The notes beneath the pieces were generated by a model. That model was not told where the DNA came from. It saw only the letters and a program-made list of their open reading frames with translations, and searched no databases. A DNA stretch of 64,000 bases from NCBI RefSeq assembly GCF_004214895.1, contig NZ_CP035952.1, positions 3,234,501 through 3,298,500 on the forward strand, written 5' to 3'. A program made the translations under genes and the position numbers. The DNA is from Pseudomonas tructae (GTDB lineage Bacteria; Pseudomonadota; Gammaproteobacteria; Pseudomonadales; Pseudomonadaceae). This document shows, piece by piece, positions 47,364 through 56,400 of this stretch (position 1 is its first letter; each line of letters begins with the position of its first letter).

Positions 47364-48980
47364 TCAGCGCGCGCAGGCGTGCTTGAGCTCGATCAGGGTC
47401 ACGCCAGGGCGGGCAAAGCCGCTGCGCAGTTCCCGTTGCAGGTCGTCCAGGCTTTGCGGCTGCGCCACAGCACAACCAAAGGCCCGGGCCAGGCCGATAA
47501 AGTCCGGGTTGCGCGGCAGCACGCCGATCGGCTCGATATCCAGGCCGATCATGTCGTCGCGAATCTGCCCCAGGGCGTCGTTGTTCCACAGCAGCACCAC
47601 CAAGGGCCGATCCAGCTCTTCGACCGCCGTGGCCAGCTCCTGGGCGGTGTAGAGGAAGCCGCCGTCGCCCACCAGTACCAGGCCCGGGCGATGATCGGTG
47701 GCGAACATGCCGCCAATGCCGGCGGGCAAGCCGTAGCCCAAGGTGCCGTAGCCGGTCGGGTGCAGCCAGCTGCGCGGCGCCTGGCTTGCGAAAACGTAGT
47801 TGCCGGTGTAGGCCAGCTGGGTCATGTCGGTGCTGATAAAGGCATTGGCGGGCAGCTCGGCAGCCACCCGGTCGAGAATTGCCTGATGAAGCGCCTGCAA
47901 CGGGCCATGGCTGGCCTTGACCGCCTGGCGCAGGCTGGCCACCACGTCGCTGGCGGCGCCGGCATCGCGCGGGGCTTGCGGTACGCGTGCGAGCAGTGCG
48001 GCGACGGTCTGCTGGGCATCGCCCTGCAGGGCCACGGCGCAGGGATAGAAGTCGTTGAACTTGCGTGGGTCGATATCCACCCGCAGCAGCTCGCCGTTGA
48101 GCGGCAGCCGTTCACGCCAGAAATCGGTGTCGGCCATTTCGCTGCCCACCGCAAGGATCACATCGGCCTGGGCGATCAGTTGCCAGCCCGCCTCCACGCA
48201 CAACGACGCACCGGCATTGAGCGGCGCATCAGGTGGCAGCAGGCCCTTGCCGGCAACGCTGGTGAACAGCGGCGCGGCCAGGCGGGTACTCAGTTGTTGC
48301 AGCTCCTGCGCTGCGCCCAGGGCGCCACCACCGGCGATAATCATCGGCCGCTTGGCGCCTGCCAGTTTGCCGGCGGCCTGATCCAGCACGCTGCTGGCCG
48401 GCACGCCACGGCCCGGGCGACGCACCACTTCATGGCTCCAGTCGCGTGCCACTGGCGCCGCCAGCACATCCAGCGGCACCGAGATATGCACCGGGCGCGG
48501 GCGTTCGCTGTCGAACACCGCGTAGGCACGGGCGATCAGCTCGGGCAGGTCCTCGGCGCTCAAGGCCACGGCGGAAAACGCGGTGATCGGCGCGGTCATG
48601 GCGCGCTGGTCCTGGGTTTCGTGCAGGCAGCCCCAACCTTTGCCAAGGCTTGCCGTGTGGTTGACGCTGGAGATCACCAGCATCGGGATCGAGTCGGCAT
48701 AAGCCTGGCCGATGGCAGTGGCGGCGTTGGTCACGCCAGGGCCGGTGATGACGAAACACACCCCCGGCTTGCCGCTGACCCGCGCGTAACCGTCGGCCAT
48801 GAAGCCTGCGCCCTGCTCATGGCGGGTCAGCACGTGGCGGATGCCGCTGCCGGGCAGGCCACGGTACAGCTCCAGGGTGTGCACCCCGGGAATGCCGAAC
48901 ACGGTGTCGACCCCGTAGTTGGCCAACAGGCGCACCAGGGCCTGGCCGCCGGTCAATGGGCTGTTGTTGTGCATGTTCAT
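47364..48980 (-). CDS. aruI: 2-ketoarginine decarboxylase AruI (ThDP enzyme)
   Basis: 538 residues with the three-domain acetolactate-synthase layout. The catalytic Glu is in LTRHEQGAGFMADGYAR, GPGVTNAATAIGQAYADSIP follows, and the ThDP-binding motif runs from GDGGFLYTAQELATA to NN. It decarboxylates 2-ketoarginine to 4-guanidinobutyraldehyde in the cytoplasm. Position directly upstream of aruH supports the assignment over true acetolactate synthase. It starts 4 bases after the acyl-CoA synthetase stop. Confidence 0.85.
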   Translation of the reverse strand: MNMHNNSPLTGGQALVRLLANYGVDTVFGIPGVHTLELYRGLPGSGIRHVLTRHEQGAGFMADGYARVSGKPGVCFVITGPGVTNAATAIGQAYADSIPMLVISSVNHTASLGKGWGCLHETQDQRAMTAPITAFSAVALSAEDLPELIARAYAVFDSERPRPVHISVPLDVLAAPVARDWSHEVVRRPGRGVPASSVLDQAAGKLAGAKRPMIIAGGGALGAAQELQQLSTRLAAPLFTSVAGKGLLPPDAPLNAGASLCVEAGWQLIAQADVILAVGSEMADTDFWRERLPLNGELLRVDIDPRKFNDFYPCAVALQGDAQQTVAALLARVPQAPRDAGAASDVVASLRQAVKASHGPLQALHQAILDRVAAELPANAFISTDMTQLAYTGNYVFASQAPRSWLHPTGYGTLGYGLPAGIGGMFATDHRPGLVLVGDGGFLYTAQELATAVEELDRPLVVLLWNNDALGQIRDDMIGLDIEPIGVLPRNPDFIGLARAFGCAVAQPQSLDDLQRELRSGFARPGVTLIELKHACAR

Positions 48981-48984
48981 CTCC

Positions 48985-51075
48985 TTACACCTGGCCGAGG
49001 CGAATCAACGCATCGACCGCAGTGGTGCCCCGGGCACCGACCATTAATGGGTTTACATCCAGCTCCAGCAGCTGCGCGGCGTTTTCGCAGGCGTAGTCGG
49101 CAACCGCGCGGATCGCCGCCACCAACGCTTCGAGGTCTGCCGCTTCACGGCCACGAAAGCCCTGGAGCAAGGCGGCGCTGCGCAGGCCAAGCACGGCGTT
49201 GCGGATGGCGCCGTCGGTGGTCGGCAGCAGCAGGCTTTTACTGTCCTTGAGCAATTCGACGAGGATGCCGCCAGCGCCGATCACCAGGGCCAGGCCAAAG
49301 TCGTTCTCACGCTTGATGCCGACGATCAGCTCGGCCAGCGGCGCGCTGGCCATGGGTTCGAGCAGCACCTGATCGAAAGCTACCCCTGGCGCATAGGCCG
49401 CAATCCGCGTGCGCATCTGCTCCAGCGCCGCGCCCAGGGCCTGGGCGTCGCGCAGGTTGAGGGCCACGGCGCCGGCTTCGGTCTTGTGCGGCAGGTGCGC
49501 ACTGACTGCCTTGAGCACCAATGGGTAACCAACGGTCTCAGCATCCTTTACCGCTTGCTCAGGGGTGCTCGACACGCCCTTGGGCACCGGCAGGCCAAAC
49601 GCCTGCAAGGCTTGCTTGGACTGCCACTCGTTGAGCAACTCGCCCTCGCCTTGCAGTGCCTGCGGACACAATGGCGGCAGCGCCGACTCGCCGAGCTCGA
49701 GCAGCGCCTGGCGCCTGGCCTGGTAAGCGGCAATCCGCCCCCAGGCTGCCAAACCATCCTCGACACCCTGCAACGCAGCAATGCCATGGGCATGCAAACG
49801 CTCACGGGCAAAGGCCGGCAGCAGTTCGGGCAAGGCCGAGGTGACAAAACCGGTCTTGCCGTGACGCTTGAGCGCCGCGCAGTACAGCTCCAGCAGCAGG
49901 TCGCACTCCTTGCGCTCGCCGGTAAACTCGGCCGGGTAGTCGAGCACCAGCATCGCCGCATCGGCCTCGCTGCGCAGGGCGCTGTCGAGCATGGACTCAA
50001 GCGCTGCAGCGTCGCCCCAGATCGCCGTGGTGAAGTCCAGCGGGTTGACCAGGTTGGCGTAACTTGGCAGCACCTGTGCCAGTTCGCCGACCTGGCTGTC
50101 ATCCAGCGCAGGCAGGCTCAGGTCGTTGCATTCGGCATAGTCGGCAATCAGCCCGGCATCACCACCGGAACACGCCAGGGCAATCAGCCTGCCACCCTTG
50201 GGCAATTCACCGCAGGCTGCGGCCTTGAGGGTTTCGACAAAGCTCACCGGGCCGCTGACGCGAATCACCCCCAGGCGCTCGAACAGGCTGTCGTAGAGGG
50301 TGTCGGAGCCAGACAACGAGCTGGTGTGACTCAGCGCCAGCTCGGCGCCGATCTGCGACACCCCGGTTTTCAGGGCGATGATCGGGATGCCCTTTTCCAG
50401 CGCCTTGTGCGCGGCGCGGGCAAAGCCCGGTACGTTCTTCAGGCCTTCCAGGTGCAGGCCGATGGCGGTCACCCGTGGCTCATCGAGCAGCGCATCCATC
50501 AGCTCGGCAATGCCGATTTGCGCCTGGTTGCCCACCGAGGCCATGTAGGCCACCGGCAGCGAGCGGTCGCTCATCGACAGGTTGTAGGCAAAGTTGCCGC
50601 TCTGGGTCAGCACCGCCACGCCCTTCTCCACCGCCTTGCCGCCGTGGGCCACCGGCCACAGCGCGGCGCTGTGCAGGTAATCGAGCAGGCCGTAGCAGTT
50701 GGGGCCGAGCAATGCCATGTCGCCAGCCGCTTCGAGCAGCTGTTGTTGCAGGGCCTGGCCTTGAGCGCCGGTTTCGGCAAAACCCGAGGCATAACAGATC
50801 GCCCCGCCGGCGCCCTTGGCGGCAAGCTCCGCCACGCAGGCCAGGGTCAGCTCGCGGTTGGTGGCGATGAACACCGCATCCGGCGCACAGGGCAACTGGG
50901 CGACACTGGCCACGCAGGGCACACCGTCGAGGCTGTCGTGCTGCGGATTGACCAGCCACATCTGCCCTTGGTATCCACCTTCGGCGCAGCGCTTGAGCGC
51001 CCGGGCCATACTGCGCCCGCCGACGAACGCCAGGTGGCGCGGGGCAAGCAGGCGTTTGAGGTTGTCTGGTAACAT
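48985..51075 (-). CDS. ADP-forming acyl-CoA synthetase (acetate-CoA ligase family)
   Basis: 696 residues, alpha and beta parts fused. N-terminal CoA-binding Rossmann domain, then the ligase domains with LLGPNCYGLLDYL and ALACSGGDAGLIADYAE near the phosphohistidine region. From about residue 480 an ATP-grasp domain follows: YPLVLKAVSAHLPHKTEAGA, ELIVGIKRENDFGLALVIGAGG, ELDVNPLMV. Enzymes of this type make acyl-CoA from an acid, CoA and ATP with ADP release. Its position between aruI and an acyl-CoA dehydrogenase gene suggests it activates 4-guanidinobutyrate or a related acid. The substrate is inferred. Confidence 0.8.
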   Translation of the reverse strand: MLPDNLKRLLAPRHLAFVGGRSMARALKRCAEGGYQGQMWLVNPQHDSLDGVPCVASVAQLPCAPDAVFIATNRELTLACVAELAAKGAGGAICYASGFAETGAQGQALQQQLLEAAGDMALLGPNCYGLLDYLHSAALWPVAHGGKAVEKGVAVLTQSGNFAYNLSMSDRSLPVAYMASVGNQAQIGIAELMDALLDEPRVTAIGLHLEGLKNVPGFARAAHKALEKGIPIIALKTGVSQIGAELALSHTSSLSGSDTLYDSLFERLGVIRVSGPVSFVETLKAAACGELPKGGRLIALACSGGDAGLIADYAECNDLSLPALDDSQVGELAQVLPSYANLVNPLDFTTAIWGDAAALESMLDSALRSEADAAMLVLDYPAEFTGERKECDLLLELYCAALKRHGKTGFVTSALPELLPAFARERLHAHGIAALQGVEDGLAAWGRIAAYQARRQALLELGESALPPLCPQALQGEGELLNEWQSKQALQAFGLPVPKGVSSTPEQAVKDAETVGYPLVLKAVSAHLPHKTEAGAVALNLRDAQALGAALEQMRTRIAAYAPGVAFDQVLLEPMASAPLAELIVGIKRENDFGLALVIGAGGILVELLKDSKSLLLPTTDGAIRNAVLGLRSAALLQGFRGREAADLEALVAAIRAVADYACENAAQLLELDVNPLMVGARGTTAVDALIRLGQV

Positions 51076-51089
51076 GAGCTGGCTCCTGA

Positions 51090-52250
51090 TCAGCGCAACA
51101 GCGAGCGCAGCAGTTCACGGGAAATGATGTGCCGCTGGATCTCCGAGGTGCCCTCCCAGACCCGCTCGATCCGCGCGTTGCGCCAGATCCGCTCGACCGG
51201 CCCTTCGTCCATCAGGCCCATGCCGCCGTAGATTTGCACCGCCTCGTCGGCGACCTTGCCCAGCACTTCACTGGCAAACAGCTTGGCCATGCCCGCCTCG
51301 CCGTCGCTCATGCTGCCCTGGTCCATCTTCCAGGCGGTGTGCAGGGTCAACAGTTCGGCCGCGCGAATCTGCGTGGCCATGTCGGCGAGCTTGAACGAGA
51401 TGCCCTGGTAGGTACCGATCGGCTGGCCGAACTGCTTGCGGTCGGCTGCCCACTGCAACGACACCTCCAGGGCGCGCTGGGCCTGGCCGACACAGTTGGC
51501 AGCGACCATCACCCGCCCGGCGGTGAGCCAGGCGTTGGCCACTTCCCAGCCCTTGCCGATTTCACCCAGCACTTTGCTGGCCGGCACCTTGCAGTCGTCG
51601 AAGAACAGCTCGAAGGTGTGGTAACCACGGTTGCTCACGCACTTGGGCCCACGGCGGATGGTCATGCCCGGAGTACCGCGATCGACCAGGAACGCCGTCA
51701 CCGCGTTGCGCTGCTTGCCGTTGTGCTCGTAGGTGTCGGTGACGGCAAAGACAATGGCGAAATCGGCATGCCCGGCGTGGCTGATGAAGTGCTTGCTGCC
51801 GTTGAGCACGAAGTTGTCGCCCTCACGCACCGCGCGGGTCTTGATTGCATTGGCGTCGGAGCCCGCTCCAGGCTCGGTCAGCGCAAAGCAGTCGGTCTTC
51901 TCGCCCTGGATGCACGGCAGCAGGTAATCGTTGATCTGTTCATCCTTGCAGGCCATGAGGATCTTCGACGGCCGCGCGACGAACACATGCAAGGCCCAGG
52001 ACACCTTGGACAGCTCACGCTCGATCAGCGCCTGGGACAGGTAGTCCAGGCCACCGCCGCCGACGTCCTCGGGCATGTTGAAGGCATAGAAGCCTGCGGC
52101 AATGGCTTTGCCGCGAATCTGCGCGGCGAGCTCTGGCGAGACCTCGTCGGCGCGGTCGACCGCCTCTTCATGGGGCAGTAACTCCTTGGCGACAAAACTG
52201 CGTACTGCTTCCACCAACATTTGTTGTTCTTGGGTCAGTTGGAAATTCAT
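51090..52250 (-). CDS. Acyl-CoA dehydrogenase
   Basis: 386 residues from ATG 52250. FAD enzyme of the short/medium-chain family: DCFALTEPGAGSDANAIKT and FVLNGSKHFISHAGHADFAI for FAD and substrate, ADRKQFGQPIGTYQGISFKL, then QIYGGMGLMDEGPVERIWRN and VWEGTSEIQR carrying the catalytic glutamate region. It introduces a trans-2,3 double bond into an acyl-CoA and passes electrons to ETF. It is the second gene of the operon, 31 bases after the hydratase gene. The chain-length preference cannot be read by eye. Confidence 0.88.
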   Translation of the reverse strand: MNFQLTQEQQMLVEAVRSFVAKELLPHEEAVDRADEVSPELAAQIRGKAIAAGFYAFNMPEDVGGGGLDYLSQALIERELSKVSWALHVFVARPSKILMACKDEQINDYLLPCIQGEKTDCFALTEPGAGSDANAIKTRAVREGDNFVLNGSKHFISHAGHADFAIVFAVTDTYEHNGKQRNAVTAFLVDRGTPGMTIRRGPKCVSNRGYHTFELFFDDCKVPASKVLGEIGKGWEVANAWLTAGRVMVAANCVGQAQRALEVSLQWAADRKQFGQPIGTYQGISFKLADMATQIRAAELLTLHTAWKMDQGSMSDGEAGMAKLFASEVLGKVADEAVQIYGGMGLMDEGPVERIWRNARIERVWEGTSEIQRHIISRELLRSLLR

Positions 52251-52281
52251 GAGTCGATCCTGAGGAAGTTCGTGTAAGTGT

Positions 52282-53073
52282 TTATTTACCAACGAATTTA
52301 GCGGCACGTTTCTCGACTGCTGCGCGCAAGGCTTCAGCGCCATCGGCGCTACGCCCGCAGAGCAGGCCGGCAGCCAGTTCGGCCTGCAGCTGTTCGGCCA
52401 AGGTGCGCTGAGCGCCATCGCGGAGCAGGCGTTTGGTTTGCGCAAACGCGAAGGTCGGACCAGTGGCCAGGCGCCCGGCCAGCTCGGCCGTCACCGCCAG
52501 CAACTGGTCATCGGCGCACACCTGGCCTACCAACCCAGCCGCCAGGGCGCGCTCGGCGCCCCATAGCTCATCAAGAAACAGCAGACGCTTGGCCTGTTCG
52601 CTGCCGATCAGCCGTGGCAGGTGCCAGCTGGCGCCGGCATCCGGGCTGTAGGCCATGCTGGTGTAGCCGGCCTTGAAACGTGCCGAGGCTGCCGCCACAC
52701 GCAGGTCGCAGCACAGGCTCAGGTCCATGCCGGCGCCGACGGCGGTGCCGTTGATGGCGGCAATGGTGGGCTTGTCGAGGCTGTGCAGGCGCTGCATCAG
52801 GGCGTGGGCGGTTTCGGTCCAACCGTAGCTTTCCAGGGCGCCACGAGCCTGCGCCTCGGCCCATTCGGCCAGATCCGCCCCGGCGCAGAAGCTGCGGCCA
52901 GTGCCGGTCAGTACCACCACGCGCACAGCCGGATCGGCGTTGTGGGCTTCGAGCAGGGCGTGGAGGTTTCTCAGGCTGGGGATGTCCAGCGCGTTGCGCT
53001 GATCCGGGCGGTTGAGGGTGATCCAGGCAATGCCGGCTTCGACCTGGCTGAACAGCGACGCAGGAGTGGTCAT
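52282..53073 (-). CDS. Enoyl-CoA hydratase/isomerase family protein
   Basis: 263 residues of crotonase fold: WITLNRPDQRNALDIPSL, the first oxyanion-hole segment GRSFCAGADLAEWAE, and the second with NGTAVGAGMDLSLCCDLRVA. The usual PEVG-FPGG catalytic loop is YSPDAGASWHLPRLIGSEQA, so one standard catalytic glutamate is replaced, as in PaaG-type isomerases. It probably hydrates or isomerises the enoyl-CoA made by the next enzyme of the operon. It is the first gene of the seven-gene aru operon; GAGG lies upstream and a palindromic operator lies about 50 bases before the start. Confidence 0.83.
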   Translation of the reverse strand: MTTPASLFSQVEAGIAWITLNRPDQRNALDIPSLRNLHALLEAHNADPAVRVVVLTGTGRSFCAGADLAEWAEAQARGALESYGWTETAHALMQRLHSLDKPTIAAINGTAVGAGMDLSLCCDLRVAAASARFKAGYTSMAYSPDAGASWHLPRLIGSEQAKRLLFLDELWGAERALAAGLVGQVCADDQLLAVTAELAGRLATGPTFAFAQTKRLLRDGAQRTLAEQLQAELAAGLLCGRSADGAEALRAAVEKRAAKFVGK

Positions 53074-53115
53074 GGGTGGCCTCGAATTATTGTGGTTGGT
53101 GTGAGGTGTGAGGCC

Positions 53116-53145
53116 ATACTAAACGATCGTTCAACAGAGCGGCAA
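53116..53145 (-). promoter_or_regulatory. Candidate promoter with palindromic operator of the aru-CoA operon
   Basis: On the minus strand TTGCCG (-35-like, 53140-53145) and TAGTAT (-10-like, 53116-53121) are 18 bases apart. The perfect palindrome AACGATCGTT (53122-53131) lies between them. This is the form of a TetR-family operator; no TetR gene lies in the window. Confidence 0.45.
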
Positions 53146-53302
53146 ACCAACTAAAAATCTATAAATTACATAAATTTATAATTGTAAGTATATGTTTATT
53201 AACGGAAATATTTATTTTTTTCAAAGAATCGCTCGAAAGCGTTACAACTTCGAACAACTGAGTACACACCCACGGCTTCATGAAGCCCTAAGCGATCAAA
53301 AG
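53146..53302. other. AT-rich intergenic tract
   Basis: Bases 53150-53225 are almost entirely A and T (TAAATTACATAAATTTATAA and similar), very unlike the GC-rich surroundings. No gene was seen between 53074 and 53429. The tract may be curved DNA or an H-NS/MvaT-binding site upstream of the aru operon promoter. Confidence 0.45.
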
Positions 53303-53332
53303 AAAAAGGGTCGACTAACGACAGTCGACCCT
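53303..53332 (-). terminator. Rho-independent terminator of the giant repeat-protein gene
   Basis: On the minus strand GGGTCGACT-gtcgtt-AGTCGACCC is followed by TTTTTCTTTT. A weaker hairpin (CAGATAGC and GCTATCTG, about 53377-53410) lies between it and the stop codon. Confidence 0.85.
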
Positions 53333-53429
53333 CACCAGCATTTCGTTACGGAGTGCTAACACGTGAGAAAAACCTCAGATAGCACCCCTTATGGTTCGCG
53401 CTATCTGCTCACCGGAGCAGTTAACATAC

Positions 53430-56400
53430 TCAAGAAAATTTTAATTTTCGGTCCATTCCACCGTAAGGCCCGTTAACAGTTAATGTTACAGTTTGCGGAA
53501 CTGTATTGGTGACCTCTAGATAAATAACCCCCCTGGACTGCCCAATATTAAAAACTATCCGATTCGAATTATTAGCCAAAAACCTTGCCTGACCATTAAC
53601 ATGGCATGTAATGCTATGGGAGGGTTGACTAAGATAATAAGGGTACTCTATAATTACTGTATTTTTATGCCTGCCATTAGCTATTGCGTTGTTTGTTGCG
53701 ACTACGTTTAAGTGCCTGATTGTAGCGGGGAATGCCTGCGTAAAACCCACAGTCGTTGCAGCGGTTCCCAACTCCGCCACGTTGGCCCTGATGGTGGCAG
53801 TGCCATACTCATGACCCAACAAGGGCTCCTGAGCTTCCCCGAGGTTATCCAGTACCACTGTTTTATAGGACTGTTCATTATCGAATGTCACCCAGAACGG
53901 TGCCGTCAGCATGACTGTGGTACCTGGCACCCCTATGACAAACAGTTGATTCATCGCCTTGGTGTGAGGCCAGCGTTCAGGGAAAGAACGGACCTGCATA
54001 CCGCCTGACGAACACGTCAAGCGAACCGGGCTGTGAAACAGCAAAAATTCCTGGTCAGGGAAATGCACCGGGGCGTTGCCATCGTTCAGGTCAACCCACA
54101 TGGTCAGCGTGAACGCGGTATTGTGAGCAAGATTGGCAAAAAATGAACGTGGGATGTTTCGCCGCATGCCACCGTCCATATCGCCTTGGGTGACCCGCTC
54201 ATTCTCCAGCAGGGGCCAACGGCGGATGACGCCCCCCACCCGCGCCGTCAGGCCAAGGTTGACCAACTGCCCCACCGCCATGCCATGCCAGTGCGCGGCC
54301 CTGAACCGCACATTACCGGTAAAGGTATTGAGGATCAGCAGCTTGCCGACGGCGTCGTCCAGGAAGAACGGCGTGCGGTCCACCGGTACCTGGCGGATCT
54401 GATACTCGCGCTGCGGGAAGGGCACGGCATTTTCTTCGGCGGTGTTGCCGTTGAGTGCCACCGCCATGATCACCCGCAAAGTACTGTTGTCGGCAAAACG
54501 GCTCAGCGCATCCCGCGCCACGTAGTGCTCGACCCCATGAATCACTTCGATCGCACTGACCTGTTGCTGACGGGCCAGCACCACGCTCAGCGGTCGATCG
54601 TCAGCATCGACGCCTTCACAGCGCAACCAGTAGTGATGAGAGGTACTGATCCCCTGCCAAACGGGCACCCGCACCCGGGCATCGCCGTCAAAGCTGATCA
54701 GGTCCAGCACATTGCCGCTGGCCTCTTCAATAAAGGGGCGTGGCGGGTTGACCAGCACCGCGCCAATGGTCAGGTAGCGAAAGTGCGAGTAGCGGCTGCG
54801 CTGCCCGGTCTCGCGAGCAATGTAGCGAACCCGCACCTGGTGCCCCAGGCTTTGCCGTACGTCATCCTCGTACACGGCAAATTGCAGGTCGCGGGCCTCG
54901 GTCACCGGAATCGAGTCGTACACATTACCCGCCGGTACCGGGCTCAGCCATTCCAGGTGCACCACTTGCCCGGGTGCCATACCGGTGTAGATCGGCGCCT
55001 CGACAGTGGCCACGAACAGGTCGTCCGGGTCGAGCACGTCGCCCTCGGCTTCCAGTACCTGCGGGCTGATCAACTCCGGGGCCGGCTCGCCGACCCACAG
55101 GGTGCGGCTCTCGGACACCCACGGCTCCGGTCCACCGTTGAACACCAGGTAGAACAGTTCCAGATCGCCGCCAGCCAAGGCGACGATATGCTCGGCCCCC
55201 AGGTTGAAAATCACCACCTTGTCGACCTGGCTATTGGACAGCGTCCAGTCCTGCATGTGAGCGTAGTTCTGGCCATTGCCGCGACGGCCCTGCCACACCA
55301 GCCTGATCCGCTGGCCGGCGAACATGCCGGTCCAGGGTTGAATCCGTACCACCGCACGGCTCAGGGTATCGGGCAGGAAATCTTCATCCCGGCCGTCGAC
55401 ATCCGGTTCCAGCAGGCCCGCCGCCCGCCCGCGGATGCCGATCACCGTGGTACGCGACTGCATCACATAACCGCGCCGGGTCACCTTGTAGTTGACATAG
55501 GCCAGGCCCCCGGCAACCGCCTGCAACTCACGGTTGGGAATGGCATGCACAATCGGGTGCGGCGGCGGAATGATGCGCACGGTATAGGCCGGCGACACGT
55601 GAGGGGGCGCCACCACCGCATCCTCGGTAAAACCACGCCAGGTGATGACGACCTGGTCGCCCGTCTCGAAACCCAGCGGACGATCGGCCACCACCGTCAC
55701 CTGGGCATCGGCCCCGCTCATGGCGCCCAGATCGAGATAGCCTTCCTCGTCGAGATCGGCGACCACCGGCCGTGGCAACAGGAAGGTACTGACCTCAACA
55801 AAGGCATAGCTGGGTAACGACGCCCCGTCAGACTCGTTGCCCACCTCATCTTCCAGGCGGTAGATCACCAGCAGGTCCTCGGCATCGCCACCGGCCTGGA
55901 TGGTGGCGAAGTCGATGAACACCGGGATGATCTGGCGCACCTCGCCTTCCTGGACTTCATGGGACACCTTGACCCCACCCCAGAACAGGTTGAGGACATC
56001 GCCCACTTCCATGTTGCGCCAGGGCTGCACATACACGGTCACCCCTTCTTCGGCGACGTCCTCATCGATCAAGCCGAAGGGCACGCTGGGGGCCATCAAG
56101 CGGCCATGGTGCGGGTCGCCCGGGGTCGGGTTGGGCCCGCCTGGCAGGCTCTCCTTGACCTTGACCTTCAGCCGCGCCGAGGCATCACTATTGTCACCGC
56201 TCAAGGCCGCGACAGTGAACCACACCTCGTTCTCTCCCCGGGGCACGCGCGCCTCGGGCACGAACAGGCTGATCAGCTCGCCCACTTCGCCTTGCAGCAC
56301 CACCCGCGGCAAGGGCGTGGCCGGTTCGTCCTCGTCGCCGAAATGAATGTGGATTGCGTCACCGACGGCCATATTCAGGTAGGGCTCAACCAGTACCAGC

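Noticed and set aside
47364..48980. Acetolactate synthase as the identity of the ThDP enzyme
   Set aside because: No small subunit gene is adjacent, and the gene is tightly linked to an AruH-type transaminase, so AruI fits better.
54186..55817. A 543-codon open frame opposite the giant repeat protein
   Set aside because: Antisense of a gene with a clear repeat pattern, start site and terminator.
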